This document shows positions 17,902 through 26,623 of a stretch of 64,000 nt of DNA, in pieces. The first letter of the stretch is position 1; every line of letters begins with the position of its first letter. Source of the DNA: Calothrix sp. PCC 7716 (GTDB lineage Bacteria; Cyanobacteriota; Cyanobacteriia; Cyanobacteriales; Nostocaceae); contig NZ_AP025018.1 of assembly GCF_019977735.1 (NCBI RefSeq), positions 6,142,580 to 6,206,579 of the forward strand. Direction: 5' to 3'. A program made the position numbers and the translations under genes. The notes below the pieces were generated by a model, which ran no database searches, was not told the DNA's origin, and worked only from the letters and a program-made list of their open reading frames with translations.

Positions 17902-19644
17902 TCAAGCTGCAATTTTCCATTTACGAGACTGTTGCTGTGCTTCCCAAATGAGCGCGTAGCGTCCATTTTGCGATAAAAGTTCTGTATGGGCGCCGCTTTC
18001 AACTATTTGTCCTGCTTCTAATACTAGAATTTTATCGGCGCCAATTACTGTTGATAGTCGATGTGCTATGACTACAACGGTTTTATTTTCAACAAGTTTA
18101 TCTATTGCTGCTTGTACGGCAACTTCACTTTCGGTATCTAGTGCTGAAGTTGGTTCATCGAGGAGTACAATAGGTGCATCTTTGAGAATCGCTCGTGCAA
18201 TCGATATACGCTGTCTTTCTCCACCTGATAAGGCGCCGCCAATTTCCCCCACTTTGGTATCATAACCATGAGGTAAGCGGGAAATAAATTCGTGACAGTT
18301 AGCTGCTGTTGCTGCTGTTTCTACTTCTGCGTCGGTTGCTCCTGGTTTCGCAAGACGAATGTTATTAAGAATTGTGTCGTCAAATAGATATACATCTTGA
18401 AAAACTACAGAGATATGCTTCATTAATTCTGCTGGCTCTACACAACGCACATCGGCGCCACCTATTTTCACGGCGCCGCTTTGTACATCAGCATATCTAC
18501 TGATAAGGCGTGTAATTGTTGTTTTGCCACTTCCAGAACTACCTACTAATGCAGTTAAGCTTCGCTCTGGTAGATAAAAGGAAACACCATTTAATACGCT
18601 TTGGTTTTGGTCTGCATAAGCAAAGGTGACATCTTCAAAAGTGATATCAAATTTATTAAGTGTTGTAGGTGGGTTTTTGATGGGTAATGGTTCAATTACC
18701 ATTAATGCTTCGATTCGTTCTAAAGCTGCTTCCATTAAGTTAAAGATACCGGTAAGTTCGCCAAAAACTGCAATTGGTTCGCTAAAACGTGTGGCAACAA
18801 CTGCTAAAGCAAATACTTGTGCTACAGAAATACTGCCTTGTAAGAAAAATAATGTACTCAGAGCAATGATGATAACAATTCCTATTTCTACAATACTAGA
18901 CATGAGTATTGCAGGCGCCGTACCTAGACTTGTTGCTTCGGTTTGAATTTGTCGCTGTGTACTAATAGCTTGACGTAAACGTTGTGATTGTTTGCCTACT
19001 TGTTGAGTCGCGCGTAACACTGGAATACCTTGAGCATATTCAATTATGCGGGATGCTGTATTAGCATCTGCTATGGCTACGTCGCGTGTTCCCTTTGCTA
19101 CCACAGATTTTTGCCAGCGATAAATGGGAATGGCTAGGGGAAATGTTACAAGCATGGCAATTGCTAGGCGCCAGTCGATAAATAGTGTAACTATAATGAC
19201 GATTGTTGGAACTATGATTGTTTTGATAATAATTGACGAAAGGTTGCCAATAGCGTGTAGAGAATCTGTGACATTACCGCTTAATATAACGTTGAGTTCT
19301 CCCGAACGGCGCCGACTCAGTTCTTCTAATGGCATTTTTCGTAACTGTTCGCCTAACTTCAGCCGCATTTCGCTTGCTGCATCAATTGTAATTATCCAAC
19401 CAAATTCAAGTTCGCGCCAACGGATAAGAAATTCGATGACGACTAGAAAAGCTATTAGTGCGACTAGTGTCCAAACTCGTTGGGTGTCGATAGGAGATGT
19501 TAGTAAGGCAGAGAATAAGGGGAAGAATAGGGCAAATACTATTCCTTGAATTGTTGAGGCAATAATTGAGAGAGTGAGAGAAAATTTTAGTTCAGGTGCG
19601 TAGGAACCTGAAGCTGATATCATTTGACGAAAGCTTTTTATCAT
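17902..19644 (-). CDS. ABC transporter fused permease/ATPase (YbtQ-like)
   Basis: 580 aa: a six-helix transmembrane domain (about residues 1-310) followed by an ATPase domain with Walker A GSSGSGKTT, a Q-loop (VVFQDVYLFDD), signature LSGGERQR, Walker B IVLLDEPTSALD and H-loop VVIAHRLSTV. Despite the exporter-like fold, paired half transporters of this type next to a siderophore receptor import ferric siderophores in the YbtP/YbtQ and IrtA/IrtB systems. The partner half transporter lies immediately upstream on the same strand, so the pair should form a heterodimer. Export of a siderophore is the main alternative. All motifs are intact. Confidence 0.88.
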   Translation of the reverse strand: MIKSFRQMISASGSYAPELKFSLTLSIIASTIQGIVFALFFPLFSALLTSPIDTQRVWTLVALIAFLVVIEFLIRWRELEFGWIITIDAASEMRLKLGEQLRKMPLEELSRRRSGELNVILSGNVTDSLHAIGNLSSIIIKTIIVPTIVIIVTLFIDWRLAIAMLVTFPLAIPIYRWQKSVVAKGTRDVAIADANTASRIIEYAQGIPVLRATQQVGKQSQRLRQAISTQRQIQTEATSLGTAPAILMSSIVEIGIVIIIALSTLFFLQGSISVAQVFALAVVATRFSEPIAVFGELTGIFNLMEAALERIEALMVIEPLPIKNPPTTLNKFDITFEDVTFAYADQNQSVLNGVSFYLPERSLTALVGSSGSGKTTITRLISRYADVQSGAVKIGGADVRCVEPAELMKHISVVFQDVYLFDDTILNNIRLAKPGATDAEVETAATAANCHEFISRLPHGYDTKVGEIGGALSGGERQRISIARAILKDAPIVLLDEPTSALDTESEVAVQAAIDKLVENKTVVVIAHRLSTVIGADKILVLEAGQIVESGAHTELLSQNGRYALIWEAQQQSRKWKIAA

Positions 19645-19670
19645 ATGAAAAACAGTAAATAGTGTAAAAA

Positions 19671-19748
19671 ATCCCCCTAAATCCCCCTTAATAAGGGGGA
19701 CTTTAACTACCTCTTGTCCCCCCCTTATTAAGGGGGGTTAGGGGGGAT
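19671..19748. repeat. C6/G6 nested palindromic repeat, copy 1
   Basis: Two inner palindromes of the type CCCCCTTAATAAGGGGG flanked by AATCCCCC and GGGGGGAT, in inverted orientation: a MITE-like dispersed element. Further copies are at 23520-23740, 37324-37400 and 60328-60440. This copy supplies the last residues of the upstream ABC protein (LNKGGTRGS) and one of the few GATC sites of the first 33 kb. Confidence 0.75.
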
Positions 19749-21499
19749 CTATTCTTAAGTCCCCAAGAAAGCGCGCGCTGATGGTTTTCCCAAAGACGCG
19801 CGTAAAGTTTATTTGCTGCGACTAGTTCTTGATGGGCGCCAATTTCAGCTACTTCTCCGTTATCTAGTACGATTATTTGGTCGGCATTCATAATTGTTGA
19901 GAGACGGTGAGCTACTACTATGAGGGTTTTACCTGTAGTGAGGGATGCTATTGCTTCTTGAATGAATGCTTCATTTTCTGGGTCGGCAAATGCTGTTGCT
20001 TCATCGAGTACTACTATTGGGTTGTCTTGTAATATCGCGCGCGCGATGGTAATACGTTGTCTTTGTCCACCGGATAATAGACTACCCCGTTCACCAACAA
20101 TTGTGTCGTAACCGTTGGGCAATTCCATTATAAAGTCATGGGCTTGTGCGGCTTGTGCTGCAGCTTCGATTTCTGTATCTGTGGCATTGGGACGACCTAA
20201 ACGAATGTTTTCGCGTATAGTATCGTAGAGCAAAAATGTATCTTGAAAAACGAAAGATACTTGAGACATGAGCGTTTCTGTTGTCATATTTCTAACATCA
20301 ACGGCGCCAATTTCTACACTACCTTCATTCACATCCCAAAAGCGGGGAATTAGTTTGGCAACTGTACTTTTACCTGCTCCGGAAGTTCCTACTAAACCTG
20401 TCACTGTACCTGCGGGTATATCAATATTTACTCCTTTTAATGCTTTGCGGTTTTCATATCCGTAGGAAAACGTGACGTTGCGAAAACGTATAGAAGTATC
20501 GAGAGGTTGTTGAGGGTCTTTTGGTTCTGGTAGTGGAGGTTGAGCGAGGAGCTTACCGATACGTTTCGCAGCAGCAGCAGATTTATTGATAAACGACGAT
20601 AACCACATTATTGGTAACAGAGCTTCCATTACTCCAGAAGAAAGTAATAAAAATAAGATGAAAACAGGAAAATCTAATTTTCCTTGCAACATCAACCATA
20701 CCCCTACCGTTATTACAATTAGTAGAGTTGGTAGAGATGCCATAACTAAAGTACCTACCCTGCCACCAAACTGAGTTCTTTCAGTCCATGCTTTGGTACG
20801 GTTAGTAAACTCATTCAAAGAATCACGATATCTAACAAAAGAACTTGTACCATCATCAAAAGTACGGACAACTTGCATACCCTGAACAAATTCAATAACC
20901 GTCCCATTAATTTGTTCATTCGCTGCATCATACGCTTCGCGCTCATTTTCATAATCGCGCATAGCCAAACTCATAAATATCATACCAACAGGCGCCGTCG
21001 CCAAAGTCGCCAAAGCCATCCGCCAATCTACCACAAACAAAATTACTAACGTAATAATAGGCGCCGTATAAGCGCGGGCAACGAACGGAGTACTATCAGC
21101 AACAAAGGCGTGTAGTGACTTAACGTCATCCTGAACAATTTTCTTAATGGCGCCAGAACCAGTAGTAACAACGTAACCTAGTGGTAAACGTCCCAAATGT
21201 TCAGCAATTTGAACTCGGAGTAACTCCTCTAACTTAAAGGCGCCGATATGAGAAACACGAAAAGCCCAAGTTCGGGAAAAAAAGCTAATAACAACAGCAG
21301 TAGCAGATAACCCAACTAACATCCCAACATACTGCCAATTAACACTCTCTGATAACAACTCGCGCGCGATAAAAGGAATAGTCAACAATGAAGCCAGAGC
21401 AAAAACAGCATTTAAACCAGAAAGAAACATCGCAGTAATAATATAGCCCCTTATCGGCTTAACTATTTCCCAAAGACCAGTCTCAGATTTCACACTCAT
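19703..21499 (-). CDS. ABC transporter fused permease/ATPase (YbtP-like)
   Basis: About 598 aa: six transmembrane helices, then an ATPase with Walker A GTSGAGKST, signature LSGGQRQR, Walker B IVVLDEATAF and H-loop VVAHRLST. The frame opens at 21613, but the first 38 residues are encoded by a common intergenic repeat (translating as YHRDTEYTEER). GAGGAG before the tandem ATGs at 21502/21499 supports the start at 21499. The C-terminus (about 15 residues) is encoded by the C6/G6 repeat, so the native stop has been replaced. It pairs with the downstream half transporter. The next gene upstream is a methyltransferase-like membrane protein on the same strand. Confidence 0.88.
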   Translation of the reverse strand: MSVKSETGLWEIVKPIRGYIITAMFLSGLNAVFALASLLTIPFIARELLSESVNWQYVGMLVGLSATAVVISFFSRTWAFRVSHIGAFKLEELLRVQIAEHLGRLPLGYVVTTGSGAIKKIVQDDVKSLHAFVADSTPFVARAYTAPIITLVILFVVDWRMALATLATAPVGMIFMSLAMRDYENEREAYDAANEQINGTVIEFVQGMQVVRTFDDGTSSFVRYRDSLNEFTNRTKAWTERTQFGGRVGTLVMASLPTLLIVITVGVWLMLQGKLDFPVFILFLLLSSGVMEALLPIMWLSSFINKSAAAAKRIGKLLAQPPLPEPKDPQQPLDTSIRFRNVTFSYGYENRKALKGVNIDIPAGTVTGLVGTSGAGKSTVAKLIPRFWDVNEGSVEIGAVDVRNMTTETLMSQVSFVFQDTFLLYDTIRENIRLGRPNATDTEIEAAAQAAQAHDFIMELPNGYDTIVGERGSLLSGGQRQRITIARAILQDNPIVVLDEATAFADPENEAFIQEAIASLTTGKTLIVVAHRLSTIMNADQIIVLDNGEVAEIGAHQELVAANKLYARLWENHQRALSWGLKNRSPLTPLNKGGTRGS

Positions 21500-21539
21500 C
21501 ATCCTCTCCTCTGTGTACTCTGTGTCTCTGTGGTAAAAA

Positions 21540-22133
21540 TCAAACAAACAACTTCGGCAAAACCCTACCAGTACGCTGCATATAACTTTGATACTCATCA
21601 CCAAACTGGTCAAGCATCATCTTCTCCTCATTCCCAACCCTGAGAAAATACAACGCACCAAAACTAATCAATCCAGAAAAACCAGCTATATAATTAGGCA
21701 ATAACAAAGCTTGCGCCAAACACCATAACCAAACAGAACTATACATAGGATGGCGAACACTTCGATAAATACCATTAGTAATCAAAGTATGCTCCGCTCT
21801 CACCTCCAAAGTTGGCGACCAATTTTGACCTAAATCATGGTGAGACCTCCAAAATAAGTACATTGATACTGTGTACACACAAACACCAAGAACATTTACC
21901 CAAACAGGTAATTTATAGTCAGCAAAGCTCAACAAAGGGCTAAAAACATAGACATTAGGTATAACCAACATTCCCAGAAAAACAAAAATTAGTAACAGCT
22001 TTTCCAAAAAAGTCTTTCTATCGTCAGTAATTTGATTTTTCTTATTTCGCTGCTGATGAGGAGACCGGATAATAAAATAAGCTACAATGCCTGCAACATA
22101 AACAACTTTCAAAGTCAATGTATCCATAGCCAT
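21540..22133 (-). CDS. Isoprenylcysteine carboxylmethyltransferase-family membrane protein
   Basis: 197 aa, four to five hydrophobic segments. The C-terminal half has the family signature: YRSVRHPMYSS, then EEKMMLDQFGDEYQSYMQRT, the SAM-binding region of ICMT/PEMT-type methyltransferases. Prokaryotic members have no established substrate. The position between the FptX-like permease and the ABC pair suggests association with siderophore handling, but that is inference from gene order. The ATTTCAAACGGAT motif shared with the receptor promoter lies about 90 bases upstream. Confidence 0.8.
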   Translation of the reverse strand: MAMDTLTLKVVYVAGIVAYFIIRSPHQQRNKKNQITDDRKTFLEKLLLIFVFLGMLVIPNVYVFSPLLSFADYKLPVWVNVLGVCVYTVSMYLFWRSHHDLGQNWSPTLEVRAEHTLITNGIYRSVRHPMYSSVWLWCLAQALLLPNYIAGFSGLISFGALYFLRVGNEEKMMLDQFGDEYQSYMQRTGRVLPKLFV

Positions 22134-22222
22134 TACCTTTATTAGGAATTTATTGCAAGTAGTCTAGGTACATCATAGCGGATATTACTTAATAGGCACC
22201 TATTCCAAAAGGATTTTATTCA

Positions 22223-22235
22223 ATTTCAAACGGAT
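22223..22235. promoter_or_regulatory. Motif ATTTCAAACGGAT shared by two promoters of the uptake locus
   Basis: The same 13 bases occur at 26394-26406 before the TonB receptor gene, in the same orientation. Each copy lies in the upstream region of a minus-strand gene of the locus, and more GGAT/TTTT half-matches sit nearby. It is a candidate binding site for the AraC regulator encoded at 26624-27631, as in PchR/YbtA systems. Confidence 0.35.
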
Positions 22236-22287
22236 ATTATCTCAATAACATACATGGGTACTATGCAAAATTTGCACGTTCGTTCGT

Positions 22288-23484
22288 TCATGATGCGTCT
22301 TGTTGGAGAATTATAGGTAGTGGTAGCAAGCAAATTATGGCAGCAATAGCAAATAATGCAGCGTAACCTATCGCGTTAACAATAACACCGCTAAAAAGTC
22401 CAGGTATAATACCACCAATATATAACACAGAAATTTGGAAGCTATATTCAGTTGCTGCAAAGGCTTCGGTTGTTTTATCCATCATAATGGCATAAATGCA
22501 AGTTGTTAACATAGTAAATACTAAGCTAAAGCCAATGGATACAATATACAAGGTTGTTAAGTTTCTAAACCCAATTCCTGGTAAAATAAATCCAGCAGTC
22601 ACAATTGTATTTAGAATAGTAAAGAAAATCAATGATTTCTTTCTTCCCCAGCGTGTAATTAATAAACCAGCTATTAAGGCGCCCACAATACTAAGGCTAT
22701 AAGAAACAACTCCTCTAAGTAATGCTATATCATTTAATGAAAGTCCAGCATCGACAAGTAAAGGTTGAAACATTGTGTTTGCCATTCCGGCGCCTGCGGT
22801 AGATAATATAATAATTAAAAGCCAAGCTGTAATACCTGGGCGCCGACAAAATTTGACAAAGGTTTGCAGGTAGGTAACAGGGGAACGGAAAGTAATAGTA
22901 TTGACTTTTTCCTTTTCTCGGTATCCTAAAATAGGAATAAGCGATAGTAGCATTACCACTGACATGAAAAGTAAACTCGCACGCCATCCAAACTTCCCAA
23001 GTAATATTAAAATTCCACCCCCACCAATAATTGCTCCTAAATAATTTCCACCTGTTTGTATCGCATTTCCTAAACCGCGTTCTTCTGGTTTCAACAAATT
23101 CACAGCGAGTGCATCGGTAGCAATATCTTGTGTTGAGCTAAATAATATCATTCCAAATAACACAACAATTGCTAATGTAATATTATTCGTGATATCTAAA
23201 AATGCACAAATAGCTGTAAGTATAGCTACTGTTATTTGTAAACTAATTATCCAAAACCTATAGTGTCCCCACCTGGCAATGCTGAAACTATCGATAAACG
23301 GCGCCAATAAAAATTTGAACATTAATGGCAGTGCTATCAGATTTATTAATGATATTGACTCTAATGAGGCACCTTGCTGTCGTAGAAACACAGGTAATGC
23401 TTGATATAAAAACATTACAGGAATGTATTGCGATGTGTAAAGGCTACCAAGTAAAATGAATTTACTAAATTTTTGATGTTTCAT
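22288..23484 (-). CDS. RhtX/FptX-type siderophore permease (MFS)
   Basis: About 398 aa, 12 hydrophobic segments, major facilitator fold related to the AmpG/PAT group. The N-terminal YQALPVFLRQQGASLESISL segment and the D-rich loop around STQDIATDALAVNLL fit the RhtX/FptX siderophore permeases, which act as single-component inner-membrane importers. The start is set at ATG 23484; the longer frame from 23529 begins in a repeat. It stands between the receptor gene and the methyltransferase/ABC genes, matching the gene set of pyochelin (fptX) and yersiniabactin (ybtX) loci. Substrate inferred only. Confidence 0.82.
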   Translation of the reverse strand: MKHQKFSKFILLGSLYTSQYIPVMFLYQALPVFLRQQGASLESISLINLIALPLMFKFLLAPFIDSFSIARWGHYRFWIISLQITVAILTAICAFLDITNNITLAIVVLFGMILFSSTQDIATDALAVNLLKPEERGLGNAIQTGGNYLGAIIGGGGILILLGKFGWRASLLFMSVVMLLSLIPILGYREKEKVNTITFRSPVTYLQTFVKFCRRPGITAWLLIIILSTAGAGMANTMFQPLLVDAGLSLNDIALLRGVVSYSLSIVGALIAGLLITRWGRKKSLIFFTILNTIVTAGFILPGIGFRNLTTLYIVSIGFSLVFTMLTTCIYAIMMDKTTEAFAATEYSFQISVLYIGGIIPGLFSGVIVNAIGYAALFAIAAIICLLPLPIILQQDAS

Positions 23485-23534
23485 TATGTATTTAGGTATA
23501 TTTTTAAATATGAGAATTAATCCCCCCAACCCCC

Positions 23535-23690
23535 CTTAATAAGGGGGGCTAAGAGTTGCTCTTGTTCTTGCTTAATAAGGGGGGCTAAGAGTTGCTCTTG
23601 TTCTTGCTTAATAAGGGGGGCTAAGAGTTGCTTTTGTTCTTGCTTAATAAGGGGGGCTAAGAGTTGCTCTTGTTCTTGCTTAATAAGGAG
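23535..23690. repeat. 36-bp tandem repeat inside a C6/G6 element
   Basis: A 36-base unit beginning CTTAATAAGGGGGGCTAAGA starts at 23535, 23571, 23607 and 23643, with a partial fifth unit at 23679. There is essentially one mismatch between units. The array is bounded by AATCCCCCCAA and GGGGGGAT, the ends of the C6/G6 repeat (23520-23740), so it grew by tandem duplication inside that element. No unique spacers, so it is not a CRISPR array. Confidence 0.85.
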
Positions 23691-23744
23691 GCTTTGACTC
23701 TACTCTTGTTCCCCCCTTATTAAGGGGGGTTAGGGGGGATTCTG

Positions 23745-26282
23745 TTAAAAATTAGCTCTAACCTGCACCCCAACAATAGTAGGCGCCCCAAAAGTTGCAA
23801 TTACATTTGGTGGTGGGAATTCAAACCCTGATGTAATATAGCGAGCATCAAAGATATTATTAGCATACACATATATACCATAATTATCTTTCTCATATCC
23901 AACACGCGCGTTAACCAGTACAAACGGCTCTTGCTTAATATTATTCGCATCATCTAATAAATAACTTCCAAAACCCTGTAATTCTAAACGACCGAATAAA
24001 CCTATCGCAGTACGGTATTGTGCTGCTAAGTTAAACGTATATTCAGGTGAGTATGGCAAACGATTACCGTTATAGCTAATACTTGTAAGGGGGTTACTAT
24101 AATTATTATATTTGGCATTAGTGTAACCAAACCCCGCGCTTAATTCAAGTCCATTCGCAGGTCTTGCTCTTAGTTCAAATTCAGTACCATTAATACTGGC
24201 GCCTGCATTTGTGATACTGCTAAAGAAACCTGTTATAGGGTCGGGTAATGCAGCTTGATAATTATCTAACTGGTTGCTAAATACCGCTAAATTAGCAATT
24301 AATTTGTCATCGAACCAAGAAGACTTCAAACCAGCTTCGTAATTCCAAGATTTTTCAGGAGCAAACTTTAATGAACCTGGCACATCAGCACGATAATTTA
24401 AACCACCTGGTTTATATCCTCTAGTAATACTCGCATATGCCATTAAATTAGGATTAAAGCGATATTCAAGCCCAATTTTTGGTAGTAATACATTACTAGA
24501 TGTTTCCGCATCAACAAAAGTTTGTCCCGCAGGAGCAACCGCAACTCCACCAACTTCAAAATTATTACTGCGAGACAAGGTTGTATTAGCAGATTCATAT
24601 CGTAAACCCGCAGTCAAGGTTAATGGCTGAATCGGTTTATAATCAACTTGTGCAAATGCTGCGTAGATGTTTCCACTGGACTCTGCTGCTACACGTCTTG
24701 TGTCGAATGCTCCAAAAAAGGCTTGAGATATTGGCGTAAATTTATAGAGTTCCAGATAGTTTACATCTTTAGACTCATAATAACCGCCTACTAACCATCT
24801 AAATTGGTTTGCGTCGCTGGGTGACTGTAAGCGAACTTCTTGACTCCAAATATTTGTACTAAAATTATTCTCGTTCCGGAAAAAGTCTGTTGGTGAAACA
24901 TCACCATCACCTATACTATCTTGATTTGAATTACGGTGTGCGGTTATGGAAGTGAAACGAAAATTAGCATTATCATAGGTAACTTTCAGCGCTTGAGAGT
25001 TATCGGTAAGTTGGATATTACCACTTTCATTCAAAGCTGCGTCATAACGATTCTTTGATGTAGTAGAAGCATAGGCAAAACCACCATCGTTATTATAATT
25101 GGTTGCTGCGTTGAAAGAAATAGTCCATTCTGGTGAAGGAGTCCACAATAATTGTCCACGTCCTGAAAGCGAAGATTGTTCACCCAAACTTTCATTAGTC
25201 AAGGTATTCTTTCCCAAACCATCGCGCGCTTTATATCCACCCGACAAACGAAAGAAGAATTTATCGGGAACAATTGCATCACTCAAAGATAATTGTAAAT
25301 CGCGCGCGTTGTAGCTACCGTATCCAGCAGATGCTCTAACCTCTGGTTTGTTAGTTGGTTTTCTGGAGATAATATTGACTACACCAGCTTGAGCGTTTCT
25401 ACCATAAAGTGTACTCTGTGGACCGCGCAGCACTTCTATTCGTTCCAAGTCTATTAATTCTTGGTCGATGTTCAACCCACCTTCTAAGGGAATATCATCT
25501 ATATAAAAACTAACAGTGTCGCTACGGGATAGAAAATTACTGTTGCTCAACCCTCGCAAGCTGTAAAAAGTGTTAAAGCGACCACCTGCGGATGATAGTA
25601 CAGTGAAGTTGGGTGTATTATTTGCAATACCTTGAATATTTGTAATTCCAGCGTCTTCAATTTCTCTCGCTCCGATAGGAGTAACACTAACGGGTACATC
25701 CTGGAGGTTTTCTTCTGTTTTCTGTGCCGTAACTACCAGTTCTATTGGTTCATTGTCTTGTGTTGATGCTTCTGGTTTCTCTTCTGGTTGAGGTGTTTGA
25801 GATGTTTGTTGTTGAGGGGTAGCTGTAAAAATTAAACCTTCGGTATCGTCAAATAATTCAACTTTCGGTAAACTCGTTTCACCTACTACTGTGACTCGGA
25901 TGGTATTATTCGCTTGATTTATGACGGTGATTTCTGTAATTCCAGCTATGGGTTTATCTTGGCAGAATGTATCACCAGCTACACGTAATCTGGCGCCGGG
26001 TATATCGGCAATAAAGCTATTTCCCGTACTAAGATTTTCAACTTTCAATTCGTCCCCTTTGGATGTTTGTAGAATTATTTCCACTCCGTCATCTTTTGGG
26101 TTGACTTTGACTCCAGTAATTTCAATAACTGTTGTTTGTGAAAGTATTTCGGCGCCTGGTTGACTGGTTTGTGCAACCGTAGGTGTGACGAATGTAGAGA
26201 AAAATATAAATGGTAGTGAAATGGCGCCTGCTTTCAATAGCAAGTTAAGTAATCTTAGTAACATATTTAGCAAACTCCTCAC
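23745..26282 (-). CDS. TonB-dependent siderophore receptor (FyuA/FptA-like) with AMIN domain
   Basis: 845 aa: a signal peptide (cleavage near TVAQTSQ), AMIN domain at about residues 50-160 (from VIEITGVKVNPKDDGVEI to GLIFTATP), a proline/glutamate-rich linker, a plug domain beginning at ELVVTAQKTEENLQDVPVSV, and a beta-barrel ending in VRANF. The plug segments LERIEVLRGPQSTLYGRNAQ and GVVNIISRKP are those of the FyuA/pesticin-receptor branch. AMIN probably anchors or organises the protein in the periplasm. Neighbours are an AraC regulator upstream and FptX-like and YbtPQ-like genes downstream. Its promoter holds a Zur/Fur-type half site and the ATTTCAAACGGAT motif. Confidence 0.9.
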   Translation of the reverse strand: MRSLLNMLLRLLNLLLKAGAISLPFIFFSTFVTPTVAQTSQPGAEILSQTTVIEITGVKVNPKDDGVEIILQTSKGDELKVENLSTGNSFIADIPGARLRVAGDTFCQDKPIAGITEITVINQANNTIRVTVVGETSLPKVELFDDTEGLIFTATPQQQTSQTPQPEEKPEASTQDNEPIELVVTAQKTEENLQDVPVSVTPIGAREIEDAGITNIQGIANNTPNFTVLSSAGGRFNTFYSLRGLSNSNFLSRSDTVSFYIDDIPLEGGLNIDQELIDLERIEVLRGPQSTLYGRNAQAGVVNIISRKPTNKPEVRASAGYGSYNARDLQLSLSDAIVPDKFFFRLSGGYKARDGLGKNTLTNESLGEQSSLSGRGQLLWTPSPEWTISFNAATNYNNDGGFAYASTTSKNRYDAALNESGNIQLTDNSQALKVTYDNANFRFTSITAHRNSNQDSIGDGDVSPTDFFRNENNFSTNIWSQEVRLQSPSDANQFRWLVGGYYESKDVNYLELYKFTPISQAFFGAFDTRRVAAESSGNIYAAFAQVDYKPIQPLTLTAGLRYESANTTLSRSNNFEVGGVAVAPAGQTFVDAETSSNVLLPKIGLEYRFNPNLMAYASITRGYKPGGLNYRADVPGSLKFAPEKSWNYEAGLKSSWFDDKLIANLAVFSNQLDNYQAALPDPITGFFSSITNAGASINGTEFELRARPANGLELSAGFGYTNAKYNNYSNPLTSISYNGNRLPYSPEYTFNLAAQYRTAIGLFGRLELQGFGSYLLDDANNIKQEPFVLVNARVGYEKDNYGIYVYANNIFDARYITSGFEFPPPNVIATFGAPTIVGVQVRANF

Positions 26283-26321
26283 TTATATTTGCGTTTAATA
26301 GATGTATAGACTTATTAGGAA

Positions 26322-26336
26322 TTGGAATTATTATCA
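26322..26336 (-). promoter_or_regulatory. Candidate Fur/Zur box upstream of the FyuA-like receptor
   Basis: On the minus strand the sequence is TGATAATAATTCCAA, with one perfect TGATAAT half and a weak other half. It lies 40 bases before the receptor start. An iron-type Fur site is the likeliest reading. Confidence 0.4.
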
Positions 26337-26393
26337 TGCCAATATACCTTGTTAAGGAAGTGCTATTCAATACTTATGTATGGTGAATATGCT

Positions 26394-26406
26394 ATTTCAA
26401 ACGGAT
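26394..26406. promoter_or_regulatory. Motif ATTTCAAACGGAT, second copy
   Basis: Identical to 22223-22235 and about 110 bases upstream of the receptor start, followed by TTTTTTCCTATTC. Candidate AraC-regulator site. Confidence 0.35.
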
Positions 26407-26623
26407 TTTTTCCTATTCTGTAGGGATGCACAGGCAGGGATGCCTGTTCCACAAGAGACAAGAGATGTGTAATTTAACTTTTGATTAACTTTTGGTTATT
26501 TAAATATCTTGCAATAGATTAGCAATAACTATATAATCCTGAGTGTCATCATACTCACACTTATTTTTTTGCGGGGATTACTAATAAACGGGTAATCTCT
26601 GCTCATTGGGGTGCGTCTATATT

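Noticed and set aside
23535-23690. 36-bp periodic array resembling a CRISPR
   Set aside because: Units are contiguous and nearly identical over their full length; there are no unique spacers and no cas genes nearby.
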